DNA of 64,000 nucleotides from Streptomyces cynarae (lineage in GTDB: Bacteria; Actinomycetota; Actinomycetes; Streptomycetales; Streptomycetaceae). Each line of letters starts with the position of its first letter. Position 1 is the first letter of the stretch. The position numbers and the translations under genes are program-made. A model generated the notes under the pieces. It was not told the origin of the DNA. It saw only the letters and a list, made by a program, of their open reading frames with translations, and made no database searches. Location: contig NZ_CP106793.1 of the NCBI RefSeq assembly GCF_025642135.1, positions 4,716,001-4,780,000 on the forward strand, given 5' to 3'. Of this stretch, positions 18,330 to 29,838 are shown piece after piece.

Positions 18330-19811
18330 TTGGATTTCCACGGATTCCTGAAGGCTCTCGCCAGACGCTGGCCGACCGTCGTGGTCTGTCTGGTTCTCGC
18401 GGTCGGGGCGGCACTCGCCGCGACGGGCTTGAGCATCCCCGTCTACGAGGCCAGGACCCAGCTCTTCGTCGCCACTCACACCGGGGACGACTCCGCGCAG
18501 TTGAACCAGGGTCAGAGCTTCTCGCAGGCGCGCGTGCAGTCGTACGCCGAAATCGTGACCACTCGTCAGGTGACGGCGCCCGTCGTGAAACAGCTGAAGC
18601 TGCGCAGCACGCCGGAGGAGTTGGCATCCCGGATCACCGCTGTAGCCCCCCTCAACACCGTGCTCATCGACATCACCGTCCGGGACACCGCACCCCAGCG
18701 TGCGGCGCGCATCGCCAACGCCGTTGCGGAACGGTTCATTTCCGTCGTCGAGCAGTTGGAGACACCCAAGCATCCGGCCGGCACGAAGCAGTCCAAGAAG
18801 GGCCGTACGGGCGGTGACGACGCTCCGGTCTCGCCGGTGTCCCTGGGTGTCACCCAGGAGGCCGTCGCCCCTGTCGTCCCCGTCTCGCCCCGCCCGCTGC
18901 TGAACCTGGGCGCAGGCGCGCTCGCGGGGCTGCTGCTCGGTGCCGGACTCGTGGCCCTGCGGGAGACGCTCGACACCACGTTCAAGACGAGCGAGACGCT
19001 CGGCGAGTTCACCGCACTGCCCGGCCTCGGCACCATCCCGTATGACAAGAACGCCCCCAAACGGCCGCTCGCCAACAGCGATGGGCACTCCAAACGAGCC
19101 GAGGCCTTTCGCAAGCTGCGCACCAACCTGCAGTTCTCCCAGGTCGACGATCCGCCGCGGATCATCGTGGTGACGAGTTCGGTACCCGGGGAGGGCAAGA
19201 CCAACACGGCGGTGAATCTCGCCCTGTCGCTCGCGGAGGCCGGTGTCTCGACCTGCCTGGTGGACGGCGACCTGCGCCGCCCGTGCGTGGCGCCCACCTT
19301 TGGTCTCGTCCAGGACGCCGGTCTGACCACGGTGCTCATCGGGCAGGCCCGCATCGAGGACGTGATGCAGCAGGTCGTGGGCGGGCTCTCGGTGCTCGCC
19401 GGCGGCGCGGTACCGCCGAATCCGACAGAACTGCTCGCCTCCACGCGTATGAAGGAGGTGCTGCAAGAGCTGGCGGACATCTACGAGGTCGTGATCGTCG
19501 ACACCGCGCCCCTGCTGCCGGTCGCCGACACAGTCGGACTCGCCTCGCTCACCCAGGGCGCGCTGCTCGTCGTGCGCGCCGCGAAGACGAGCCGGGAACA
19601 GGTCCGCACCGCCGCGGAGTCGCTGGAGCGCGTGGGCGTCCGCATCCTCGGCACCGTCTTCAGCATGGCCCCGGTGCCAAAGGGAGGCCGCTACGGCCGC
19701 TACGGCACCTACGGCTACGGGAGCTACGGAGAACTGCCCGCGCCCCGTGCTTCGGCTCACCGGACGGAGGCGGCCGCATCCGCGGGGACACCTGTGACCG
19801 GTGGGAGATGA
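18330..19811 (+). CDS. Wzz/BY-type tyrosine autokinase for polysaccharide chain length and export
   Basis: The 493-residue protein fuses a Wzz chain-length domain (membrane segments near 15-34 and 188-208) to a cytoplasmic BY-kinase. The kinase shows Walker A SSVPGEGKTNTAVNLALSL, Walker A' CLVDGDLRRP and Walker B VVIVDTAPLLPVADT, and ends in a tyrosine cluster (RYGRYGTYGYGSYGELP) which is the usual autophosphorylation site. Start is TTG at 18330 with AGAGGGG upstream. The stop overlaps the start of a low-molecular-weight tyrosine phosphatase, giving a kinase/phosphatase pair that controls polymer length and export. Confidence 0.92.
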   Translation: MDFHGFLKALARRWPTVVVCLVLAVGAALAATGLSIPVYEARTQLFVATHTGDDSAQLNQGQSFSQARVQSYAEIVTTRQVTAPVVKQLKLRSTPEELASRITAVAPLNTVLIDITVRDTAPQRAARIANAVAERFISVVEQLETPKHPAGTKQSKKGRTGGDDAPVSPVSLGVTQEAVAPVVPVSPRPLLNLGAGALAGLLLGAGLVALRETLDTTFKTSETLGEFTALPGLGTIPYDKNAPKRPLANSDGHSKRAEAFRKLRTNLQFSQVDDPPRIIVVTSSVPGEGKTNTAVNLALSLAEAGVSTCLVDGDLRRPCVAPTFGLVQDAGLTTVLIGQARIEDVMQQVVGGLSVLAGGAVPPNPTELLASTRMKEVLQELADIYEVVIVDTAPLLPVADTVGLASLTQGALLVVRAAKTSREQVRTAAESLERVGVRILGTVFSMAPVPKGGRYGRYGTYGYGSYGELPAPRASAHRTEAAASAGTPVTGGR

Positions 19812-20383
19812 CCCGCATCCTCTTCGTCTGCACGGGCAACGTGCACCGCTCGGTATTCGCCGAGCGGCTGCTGGCGGCGCGGCTTCCGCCCGGGTCCTCC
19901 CTGCGGCCGGAGAGCGCCGGCACGGAGGCGTGGCACCGCTCTCCCATGGAGGACGCCACCAGTGCGGTGCTGAAGGAGCTCGGTGGTGACGGCTCGGGGT
20001 TCGTCTCCCGCCCGCTCACGGACCAGCTCGTCGCGAGCGCCACGCTGGTCCTGGGGCTCGCGCGCGAGCACCGGGAGGCGGCGGTGCGGCTCGCTCCGTG
20101 GGCGATGCGGCGCTGTTTCACGCTGAGGGAGTTCATGCGGCTCGCGGACGAGAGCGGCGGGGGTGTGGGCGGTTTCCAGGCCCTGGTGGCGGCCGCGGCC
20201 GCCCGCAGGGGGACCGCCGCCCCGGTGCCGCCGGACGAGGACGACGTCCCGGACCCCTGGGGCAGGCCCCGGCATGAGCTGTACGAGTGCGCCCGGGAGA
20301 TCGACGGGACAGTGAGCAGGCTGGCCCGGCTGTGGGTCATGAGCGACGGGGGTGCATCATCGGTGGGGGACAAAACGGTATGA
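19808..20383 (+). CDS. Low-molecular-weight protein tyrosine phosphatase
   Basis: The 191-residue protein begins with the phosphatase loop VCTGNVHRS (C-x5-R-S) at residues 7-15 and carries the general acid in DVPDPWG near residue 153. This is the Wzb/PtpA family. Its ATG overlaps the stop of the BY-kinase, so the two are translationally coupled and it most likely dephosphorylates the kinase's tyrosine tail. At 191 residues it is longer than the usual 145-160 because of an alanine-rich insertion (about 125-145). The frame is open far upstream inside the kinase gene, but the catalytic loop fixes the start. Confidence 0.92.
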   Translation: MTRILFVCTGNVHRSVFAERLLAARLPPGSSLRPESAGTEAWHRSPMEDATSAVLKELGGDGSGFVSRPLTDQLVASATLVLGLAREHREAAVRLAPWAMRRCFTLREFMRLADESGGGVGGFQALVAAAAARRGTAAPVPPDEDDVPDPWGRPRHELYECAREIDGTVSRLARLWVMSDGGASSVGDKTV

Positions 20384-20468
20384 GGGGGAAGCTTGCTCTT
20401 TTTCCCTGCGTGTTCTGCACCCGCTGCCACCTGCGGTGATTCCCCGATTGCTGAACGGTGCCGGATAA

Positions 20469-23065
<2,597 letters not shown>

Positions 23066-23104
23066 CGTACACCACGAACGCGAAGGGAAGGAGGGACGTC
23101 GGGG

Positions 23105-24271
23105 ATGAGCACCAAGGACTTCATCGAGAAGGACTACTACAAGGTCCTCGGCGTCCCCAAGGACGCCACCGAGGCCGAGATCAAGAAGGCGTACCGGAAG
23201 CTCGCCCGCGAGTTCCACCCGGACGCCAACAAGGGCAACGCCAAGGCGGAGGAACGTTTCAAGGAGATCTCCGAGGCGAACGACGTCCTCGGCGACCCCA
23301 AGAAGCGCAAGGAGTACGACGAGGCCCGCGCCCTGTTCGGCAACGGCGGCTTCCGTCCCGGCCCCGGGGCGGGCGGCTCGTTCAACTTCGACCTGGGCGA
23401 CCTCTTCGGCGGCCAGGGCGGCGCCGGGGGCAGCTTCGGCGGTGGTCTCGGTGACGTCTTCGGGGGCCTGTTCAACCGTGGCGGCGGCGCGGGCACGCGT
23501 ACGCAGCCCAGGCGCGGCCAGGACATCGAGTCCGAGGTCACGCTGAGCTTCATGGAGGCGGTGGACGGGGCGACCGTGCCGCTGCGCATGTCCTCGCAGT
23601 CACCGTGCAAGGCCTGTTCGGGTACCGGCGACAAGAACGGCACGCCGCGCGTGTGCCCGACGTGTGTCGGCACCGGGCAGGTGGCGCGGGGCTCGGGCGG
23701 CGGCTTCTCGCTGACCGACCCGTGCCCGGACTGCAAGGGCCGCGGGCTGATCGCGGAGCACCCGTGCGAGGTCTGCAAGGGCAGCGGCCGGGCCAAGTCG
23801 TCCCGGACGATGCAGGTGCGCATCCCGGCGGGAGTGTCCGACGGGCAGCGCATCCGGCTGCGCGGCAAGGGCGCGCCCGGCGAGCGGGGCGGCCCGGCCG
23901 GTGACCTGTACGTGGTCGTGCATGTCAATCCGCACCCCGTCTTCGGCCGCAAGGGCGACAACCTGACGGTCACCGTCCCGGTGACGTTCGCGGAGGCGGC
24001 GCTCGGCGCCGACATCCGGGTGCCCACCCTCGGCGGGCCCCCGGTGACGCTGAAGCTGCCCCCCGGCACGCCGAACGGGCGTACGATGCGCGCCCGTGGG
24101 AAGGGCGCGGTCCGCAAGGACGGCACCCGCGGCGACCTGTTGGTCACCGTGGAGGTGAGTGTCCCGAAGGACGTGTCGGGGAAGGCTCGTGACGCGCTGG
24201 AGGCGTATCGCGAGGCAACCGCGGACGAGGACCCGCGGGCGGAGCTGTTCCAGGCCGCGAAGGGAGCATGA
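23105..24271 (+). CDS. dnaJ: Co-chaperone DnaJ (DnaJ1 type)
   Basis: The 388-residue protein carries a J domain with HPD (LAREFHPDANKG), a Gly/Phe-rich linker (about 75-135), four zinc-binding CxxCxGxG-type repeats (CKACSGTG, CPTCVGTG, CPDCKGRG, CEVCKGSG) and two C-terminal beta domains. It stimulates DnaK ATPase and delivers clients. It follows grpE by 39 bases and precedes hspR by four, in the same operon. All key residues are present. Confidence 0.98.
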   Translation: MSTKDFIEKDYYKVLGVPKDATEAEIKKAYRKLAREFHPDANKGNAKAEERFKEISEANDVLGDPKKRKEYDEARALFGNGGFRPGPGAGGSFNFDLGDLFGGQGGAGGSFGGGLGDVFGGLFNRGGGAGTRTQPRRGQDIESEVTLSFMEAVDGATVPLRMSSQSPCKACSGTGDKNGTPRVCPTCVGTGQVARGSGGGFSLTDPCPDCKGRGLIAEHPCEVCKGSGRAKSSRTMQVRIPAGVSDGQRIRLRGKGAPGERGGPAGDLYVVVHVNPHPVFGRKGDNLTVTVPVTFAEAALGADIRVPTLGGPPVTLKLPPGTPNGRTMRARGKGAVRKDGTRGDLLVTVEVSVPKDVSGKARDALEAYREATADEDPRAELFQAAKGA

Positions 24272-24275
24272 CGAG

Positions 24276-24734
24276 ATGGACGGCCGTCGACGCAACCCGT
24301 ACGAGCTGACCGAGGACACCCCGGTCTACGTCATCTCGGTGGCGGCCCAGCTCTCCGGACTGCACCCGCAGACGCTGCGCCAGTACGACCGCCTGGGGCT
24401 CGTGTCCCCGGACCGCACCGCGGGGCGGGGCCGGCGCTACTCGGCCCGTGACATCGAACTGCTCCGCCAGGTGCAGCAGTTGTCGCAGGACGAGGGCATC
24501 AACCTGGCCGGCATCAAGCGCATCATCGAACTGGAGAACCAGGTCGCCGCGCTCCAGTCCCGCATCGCGGAGCTTCAGGACGCGCTCGACGGCGCGGCCG
24601 CGGCGATGCGCCAGCGTGAGGCGGCCGTCCACGCGTCCTACCGCAGGGATCTGGTGCCGTATCAGGAGGTCCAGCAGACCAGCGCGCTGGTGGTGTGGCG
24701 ACCGAAGAAGGCCAAGGACCAGGGCCTGTCCTAG
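24276..24734 (+). CDS. hspR: Heat-shock repressor HspR (MerR family)
   Basis: The 152-residue protein has an N-terminal MerR-type winged helix (VYVISVAAQLSGLHPQTLRQ, then YDRLGLVSPDRTAGRGRRYS) and a coiled coil (about 85-120), ending in a basic tail. HspR binds HAIR repeats to repress dnaK and clpB operons, with DnaK as co-repressor. Start is the ATG at 24276, four bases after the dnaJ stop. The operon's HAIR sites at 20471 and 20523 and the one before clpB at 32108 are its expected targets. Confidence 0.97.
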   Translation: MDGRRRNPYELTEDTPVYVISVAAQLSGLHPQTLRQYDRLGLVSPDRTAGRGRRYSARDIELLRQVQQLSQDEGINLAGIKRIIELENQVAALQSRIAELQDALDGAAAAMRQREAAVHASYRRDLVPYQEVQQTSALVVWRPKKAKDQGLS

Positions 24735-24762
24735 CCAGACCCTGGCGGACGCCGACACACCC

Positions 24763-24803
24763 ACGAGGAAGGGCCCGGAGACCTGCTCCGGGCCCTTCCT
24801 CGT
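24763..24803. terminator. Bidirectional terminator between hspR and the PA14/FN3 gene
   Basis: Perfect 17-base-pair stem (24763-24779 with 24787-24803) around a seven-base loop, 28 bases after the hspR stop and 33 before the end of the convergent gene. It could end transcription in both directions. Confidence 0.85.
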
Positions 24804-24836
24804 CGTTCGGCTCACGGTGTCCTCACCGCGTGGTCC

Positions 24837-26870
24837 TCATGGGGCGCTCGGCAGGGTGACCGCGTCGTCCGCGTTGGAGAACGCCTCCGTGCCGTCCGCC
24901 TCGGTGAAGGAGACCAGGTAGTAGACCGTGGTTCCGGCGGGGGCGGCGGTGTCGATCCAGTAGGACGTCGTCACGGGGGTCTCGGTCAGGCGGACCCAGC
25001 TGCCGGTCCTGGGGTCCCAGCGGTAGACGTGGTAGCCGTCCGTCTCGGTGAAGCGCGAGCCGGAGCAGAACGGGTCGACCTGGACGTCGCCCGACGCGAG
25101 GGCGATGACGTCCAGGTCGCAGGCAGTGTTCTCGGGGACCGTCGAAGGGCTGAGGTCCCGTTCGGTGACCTCGACCGTGGCGACCGGCGAGGTCCAGTCC
25201 TCGCTCTCGAAGGTCGCGGCGTTGTCGTAGACGTCGACGGCGACGACCACGTACCGCTTCTGCTCGCCGTCCGCGGGCGTCCGCAGCAGCGCGTCCGACC
25301 TGGTGCCGTCGACGGAGCCGACGAGCTGGGGCGTCGCCCAGCGCGTCGGCTGCTCGTAGACCAAGTACTTGGCCAGGTCCGCCGCCGGGCTCGGGTCCCA
25401 GTCGAGCCGGATCCCGTACTCCAGGGGCTCGGCGGTCAGGCCGGTCACGGCCGGCGGGGCGATCTCGTCGCCGGGTCGGGTGACGAGGACCTCGGGGGAG
25501 GCGACGGACCAGCGGTCGTAGGAGTCCTTGCGGCGCACCGCGTACGCGTAGGTGACGCCCCGGTCGCCGTCGTAGTCGGTGCAGCTGTGGACCGTGGCGC
25601 CGGACTCGTCGGTGGTCGTCGTACGGCTGCGGCAGTCGGCGGTCGTCCACGTCCGGGTGCCGTCCGCGGGGGCCGGCGAACGCAGGACCGTGTAGCCGGT
25701 GGTGTCGTCGCCTGAGGGTTCCGTCCAGCTGATGACCGCGCCGTACGACGGTGTGGTGGCCGTGACGTTCTGTGGCGGGGTGATGGTCGGCCGGCCGCTG
25801 ACGACGGCGGAGAAGGTGTGGTTCCAGGCAGCGTCGTGGGCGAGGACCTTGTAGTCGTACGAGATGCCGTACACCGCCGAGGTGTCCGACCAGCTGGTGC
25901 CGGTGGTCTCGGGGTACTCCTTCCACTCGGTGTCGGGGTCCGAGGTCTTCTTGCGGAAGACCTGGAAGGAGACCGCGTCCGCGGGGGCCGTCCAGGACAG
26001 GTCGTTGGCGTCCGCGGTGCTCGTGACGGTCAGGACCGGTGCGGCCGGCGCGACGAAGTCCGGAGTGGTGAGCGGCCCCAGGGCGGCGGAGCCGACCGAC
26101 TCGTTGCCCGCCTTGTCGTAGGCGCGGACCTGGTAGAGGTACGACTGGCCGGTCTGCGGCGGGGTGTTGGAGAAGGTGCGGCCGGTGGTCGTGCCGACCC
26201 TGGCCCAGGTGCCGGTGCCCGCCGCCTGCCGGTAGACGCGGTAACCGGCGAGGTCCATCTCCTTGTTCGCGGCCCAGGACAGGACCGCGGTGGTGCTGTT
26301 GCCGGTGCCGGTCTGGGACTTCCAGGTCGCGCCGGTCGGGGCGAGGGGCCTGACCTTGTCGACGGTGGCCGAGGTGCGGGGCGTGTAGGAGAACGAGACG
26401 TTCGCCGTCCCGGTCCAGTTCACGTAGTCAACCCGCAGGGTGTGCTTGCCGGACAGGATGGTGACGTTGACGGTCTTCCTCTGGGTGGTCGAGACGTTCT
26501 TCCAGACGTCCACCTTGCGGGTGCCGTCGAGGTAGACGCGGATGCCGTCCTGGGTGCTGACCGTGAAGGCGAAGGGGCCGCCGGAGCCGAAGTCGCGGGT
26601 CAGGGTCCAGCGGACGGAGAAGTTGTCCCTGGGCAGCCCCGAAGCGGGGGCGCCCGTGCCCCAGTTCTCGTTGACCGTGCTGTCGCAGTCGGTCTTCTTC
26701 GGGGTGCCCGAGAAGCCGGTGTTCGCGAAGAACTGCCGCTTGAACACCGGTGAGGTGCAGGTGGTCGCGGCGGAGGCGGGGGTGATGACGGTGGTGAGCA
26801 GGCCGCCCGCGGTGGCGAGCACGACGGCGGTGGCCGCGGCGGCGGTCGTGCGTCGTCTGGCTTGGTTCAT
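24837..26870 (-). CDS. Secreted PA14 and fibronectin type III repeat protein
   Basis: The 677-residue protein has a signal peptide (residues 1-35, ending PASAA), a PA14-like lectin domain (about 40-165, with WTLTRDFGSGGPFAFTVSTQ and GIRVYLDGTRKVD) and about five fibronectin type III domains (WKSQTG..., LSWAANKEMDLAGYRVYR, LYQVRAYDKAGNESVGS, VISWTEPSGDDTTGYTVLR and others). Such combinations occur in extracellular carbohydrate-binding or adhesive proteins. No catalytic domain is visible, so an enzymatic role is not supported. It is monocistronic, convergent with hspR. Confidence 0.88.
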   Translation of the reverse strand: MNQARRRTTAAAATAVVLATAGGLLTTVITPASAATTCTSPVFKRQFFANTGFSGTPKKTDCDSTVNENWGTGAPASGLPRDNFSVRWTLTRDFGSGGPFAFTVSTQDGIRVYLDGTRKVDVWKNVSTTQRKTVNVTILSGKHTLRVDYVNWTGTANVSFSYTPRTSATVDKVRPLAPTGATWKSQTGTGNSTTAVLSWAANKEMDLAGYRVYRQAAGTGTWARVGTTTGRTFSNTPPQTGQSYLYQVRAYDKAGNESVGSAALGPLTTPDFVAPAAPVLTVTSTADANDLSWTAPADAVSFQVFRKKTSDPDTEWKEYPETTGTSWSDTSAVYGISYDYKVLAHDAAWNHTFSAVVSGRPTITPPQNVTATTPSYGAVISWTEPSGDDTTGYTVLRSPAPADGTRTWTTADCRSRTTTTDESGATVHSCTDYDGDRGVTYAYAVRRKDSYDRWSVASPEVLVTRPGDEIAPPAVTGLTAEPLEYGIRLDWDPSPAADLAKYLVYEQPTRWATPQLVGSVDGTRSDALLRTPADGEQKRYVVVAVDVYDNAATFESEDWTSPVATVEVTERDLSPSTVPENTACDLDVIALASGDVQVDPFCSGSRFTETDGYHVYRWDPRTGSWVRLTETPVTTSYWIDTAAPAGTTVYYLVSFTEADGTEAFSNADDAVTLPSAP

Positions 26871-27288
26871 TCGGTCCTCTGATCGGATCGGGACGCGGTG
26901 AGGCGTTTGTGATCACGACCCGTGAGGTGAGGGAGAGGTTGTACAGGAACTTTACTTTTCGCTGACTCTTCGGGATCGGGGGCGGAGTGACCCGCCTGGC
27001 AGCACGTGATGCGGATCACGTTTTCCGGGATCCGGCCGAAGTGACGGGCGCCGCCGAGAAGTTGACCATGTGTCAGTCGTCGATCGCTCCAGGTGACGGG
27101 GTGAGTCGATGTCAGGCCGAGGCGCGGAAGCGGCCCCCACACAACGCTCTCTTGGTTTTCACTTGACTCGCACAGTGATCCTGTTGCCATCTCGTTAACC
27201 CGTAGTTCTTGACGCTGCCCACCGTCCCCGCGTTGGCTTTCAGCCACCTGGGTCGCAACGCTGCTCCCTCGCCCGGAAGGCACCTGAT
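26871..27288. promoter_or_regulatory. Divergent intergenic region before the sugar-binding lipoprotein
   Basis: A 418-base gap between two divergent genes, less GC-rich than the genes. TTGACT at 27164 and TTGACG at 27209 are possible -35 boxes for the lipoprotein gene, but neither has a convincing -10. No coding sequence is supported. Confidence 0.4.
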
Positions 27289-28425
27289 GTGAACGTTCGT
27301 ACCACCCGTAGGACCGCTGTGCGTCGTACCGCCATAGCCCTGGCCGCCTCGGCGTCGGCCGTCTCGCTCGCCGCGTGCGGCGTCATCGACGGAGTCGGCG
27401 GCAGCAGCAGCTCCGCCACCCCGAAGAAGGGCAACGACATCACGGTCGGTCTCCTTCTGCCCGAGAAGGAGAACCCGCGGTACGACAAGTTCGACTACCC
27501 CATCATCGAGAAGCAGGTCGCCTCCCTCACCGACAACAAGGGCAAGGTCGTCTACGCGAACGCCGACGCCGACGCGGCCACGCAGAACAAGCAGCTCGAC
27601 CAGATGATCGCCGACAAGGTGGACGTGCTGCTGGTGGACGCGGTCGACGCCAAGGCCATCGCGCCGGGCGTGCAGAAGGCCAAGGACGCCGGCATCCCGG
27701 TCATCGCCTACGACCGGCTCGCACAGGGCCCCATCGACGCGTACATCTCCTTCGACAACGAACTGGTCGGCCAGGTGCAGGGCCGCGCCCTCATGGACGC
27801 ACTCGGCGCCAAGGCCTCGAGCAGCAAGATCGTCATGATGAACGGCTCGCCCACCGACCCGAACGCGGCGCAGTTCAAGGAGGGCGCGCTCAGCGAGCTC
27901 CAGGGCAAGGTCAACATCGTCAAGTCCTTCGACACCAAGGACTGGAAGCCGGAGAACGCCAAGGCGAACATGGCCGAGGCGATCCGGGCCGTCGGGCTGA
28001 GCAACATCGCCGCGGTCTACTCCGCGAACGATGGCATGGCCGGCGCCGTCATCGACGCGCTGAAGGAGGCGGGCGTCAGCAAGCTCCCGCCGGTGACCGG
28101 GCAGGACGCGGCGCTGGACGCGGTGCAGCGGATCGTCTCCGGTGAGCAGTACATGAGCGTGTACAAGTCGTACCCGGACGAGGCGAACAACGCCGCGGAG
28201 ATGGCCGTGGCCAAGGTCCAGGGCCGCTCGATCGAGTTCGACGCGCTGACCCGTGACCATGTCGACAGCCCGACGGAGAAGAACATCCCGTCGATGCTCG
28301 TGCCGGTGGTCGCCCTCACGAGGGACAACATCGAGGACACGGTGATCCAGGACGGCATCTACACCGTCAAGGACATCTGCACCGCGAAGTACAAGGCGGA
28401 CTGCTCCGCGATCCGCCTGCGCTAG
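27289..28425 (+). CDS. Sugar ABC transporter substrate-binding lipoprotein (xylose/ChvE type)
   Basis: The 378-residue precursor has a lipoprotein signal with lipobox LAAC (cysteine at about residue 25) and then a periplasmic-binding type I fold: ITVGLLLPEKENPRYDKFDY, VDVLLVDAVDAKAIAPGVQK, IPVIAYDRLAQGPIDAYIS and AVYSANDGMAGAVIDALKEA. These match the D-xylose/multiple-sugar binding family. GTG start with GGAAGG eight bases upstream. No ATPase or permease gene follows: a terminator comes 59 bases after the stop, so it must use a transporter encoded elsewhere or act in sensing. Confidence 0.9.
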   Translation: MNVRTTRRTAVRRTAIALAASASAVSLAACGVIDGVGGSSSSATPKKGNDITVGLLLPEKENPRYDKFDYPIIEKQVASLTDNKGKVVYANADADAATQNKQLDQMIADKVDVLLVDAVDAKAIAPGVQKAKDAGIPVIAYDRLAQGPIDAYISFDNELVGQVQGRALMDALGAKASSSKIVMMNGSPTDPNAAQFKEGALSELQGKVNIVKSFDTKDWKPENAKANMAEAIRAVGLSNIAAVYSANDGMAGAVIDALKEAGVSKLPPVTGQDAALDAVQRIVSGEQYMSVYKSYPDEANNAAEMAVAKVQGRSIEFDALTRDHVDSPTEKNIPSMLVPVVALTRDNIEDTVIQDGIYTVKDICTAKYKADCSAIRLR

Positions 28426-28483
28426 CGCGCCTTCGGGGTACCGGGCGGCCGGCGTGTCGGCCCGGACCCCGGCCGTGCCTTCT

Positions 28484-28515
28484 GCGACCCGTGCCCCTGA
28501 AGGGGCACGGGTCGC
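28484..28515 (+). terminator. Terminator of the sugar-binding lipoprotein gene
   Basis: Perfect 15-base-pair stem (28484-28498 with 28501-28515) with a minimal loop, 59 bases after the stop codon. Confidence 0.8.
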
Positions 28516-28788
28516 GGCCATTGCGGATCGAGGAGTTCCGTGAACGGCCCCGTCAGCTTGGTGCAGCGGAAGTTCCGGAGGTGGGGTGAAACCAGCATGT
28601 TCCCGGTCAAGGGCGGGCGTTGTGGCGGGGGAGCCGTGTTGCGGTGGCGGGCGGGTCCGCGCATAGTTGCGCTGCGAAGGCGTGCGGGGCGCGGTGCGGA
28701 CGGCGCGCGTCCGGGTGCGTGAGGGAGTCGCCGGCGGGCCGCGTCGCGCGGGACGCGGGAGCCAGGAGTCGTAAGCCAGGGGTGGAAG
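28516..28788. other. Leader region of the first LuxR-type regulator
   Basis: Together with the terminator this makes a 363-base gap. A short open frame at 28540-28722 has a fair ribosome site (GAGGAG before GTG) but unconvincing codon usage, so I do not call it a gene. The promoter of the regulator should lie here. Confidence 0.35.
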
Positions 28789-29826
28789 ATGGCCGGGCAC
28801 GGGACGGACGCGCATCCGCACGGCGCTGACCGGCTCTGCGAGGCCGGGACCCGCGTGTACTCCCGGGCCGTGCGTCGCGGCCGGGTGCCCCGTGCCGACG
28901 CCGCGAAGGTGCCGTGCCTGCTGGAGCTGGCGCTGCTGCACCCCGACCCCGACGACATGGACTGGCTGGTGCCCACCGCCCCGCAGGAGGTCATGACCCG
29001 GCTGCTGCGCGGTGTGCACGAGGAGGTCTCCGCGAGTCGGGCGCGGGTCGGCACGGCGGTGGCCGCCGTCGAGTGGTACGCCGGGCTGGGCGGCCGTGAG
29101 CAGGGCTCCCAGGAGGGCGTGGCGATCCGCGTGCTGGACGGGCTGACGCGGATCCGCGCCGCCATGGACGAGGCCACGGAACAGTGCACGACCGAGGTGC
29201 TGACCGTGCAGCCGGGCGGTATCCGCCGCGAGGACGAACTGGCCGAGGGCCTGCCGCGGGCGCTGGAGATGCGCCGCCGGGGGGTCCGCATGCGCGACCT
29301 GTACACGCATGTCGCCCGGCACGGCCAGGGCCTGCACACCTACATGGAGCTGATGGGCGACGCGGCCGAGGCGCGCACCCTGGACGAGGTGCCCGAGCGG
29401 CTGATCGTCTTCGACCGCACCGTCGCCTTCATCCCCGCGAACGCGGACCGCACGATCGCGCTGGAGCTGCGCCATCCGGCCATCATCGAGTACCTGGTGA
29501 CCGTGTTCGAACGCCTATGGCGTCTGGCGATCCCGCTCACCTCGCCGCTGCCCGAGACGGGCATCGACGGCATCACCCACCGGGAGCGGTCCATCGCGGC
29601 GCTGCTCGCCGAGGGCCACCAGGACGCGGTGGTCGCCGAACGGCTGGGCATCAGCGTCCGCACCTGTCGCGCGCACATCGCCCGGCTGTCCGAGACCCTG
29701 GGCGCGGCGAGCCGTACGCAGCTCGGGGTGAGGATCGCCCAGGCGGGCCTGGACGGTCCGCCGCACGCGCCCGAGTTGCTGCCCGTCACCGCTCCGGGCG
29801 CTCCGGAATCCCCCACCGGGCTGTAG
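28789..29826 (+). CDS. LuxR-type helix-turn-helix regulator (first of a convergent pair)
   Basis: The 345-residue protein has a novel-looking N-terminal region (CLLELALLHPDPDDMDWL), a middle domain with LTVQPGG, RGVRMRDLYTHVARHGQG and RLIVFDRTVAFIPA that resembles the TrmB/PLD-like ligand domain of Streptomyces LuxR regulators, and a C-terminal LuxR-type HTH (DAVVAERLGISVRTCRAHIA). It is homologous along its whole length to the converging gene at 29839-30849; their stops are 12 bases apart. GGTGGAAG precedes the ATG. Ligand and targets are unknown; the neighbouring secreted peptide is the obvious candidate signal. Confidence 0.85.
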   Translation: MAGHGTDAHPHGADRLCEAGTRVYSRAVRRGRVPRADAAKVPCLLELALLHPDPDDMDWLVPTAPQEVMTRLLRGVHEEVSASRARVGTAVAAVEWYAGLGGREQGSQEGVAIRVLDGLTRIRAAMDEATEQCTTEVLTVQPGGIRREDELAEGLPRALEMRRRGVRMRDLYTHVARHGQGLHTYMELMGDAAEARTLDEVPERLIVFDRTVAFIPANADRTIALELRHPAIIEYLVTVFERLWRLAIPLTSPLPETGIDGITHRERSIAALLAEGHQDAVVAERLGISVRTCRAHIARLSETLGAASRTQLGVRIAQAGLDGPPHAPELLPVTAPGAPESPTGL

Positions 29827-29838
29827 GACCCCCGCGCC

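Noticed and set aside
1..20383. Prophage or integrative element in the polysaccharide region
   Set aside because: No integrase, transposase, att-like repeats or tRNA boundary were seen.
28540..28722. Small open frame with a fair ribosome site before the first LuxR gene
   Set aside because: Translation becomes Arg/Gly-rich, codon bias is weak and the frame has no signal peptide or motif; not enough to call.
27112..29475. A 787-residue minus-strand frame across the lipoprotein and first LuxR gene
   Set aside because: Crosses a clear terminator and two well-supported genes on the other strand; no domains.
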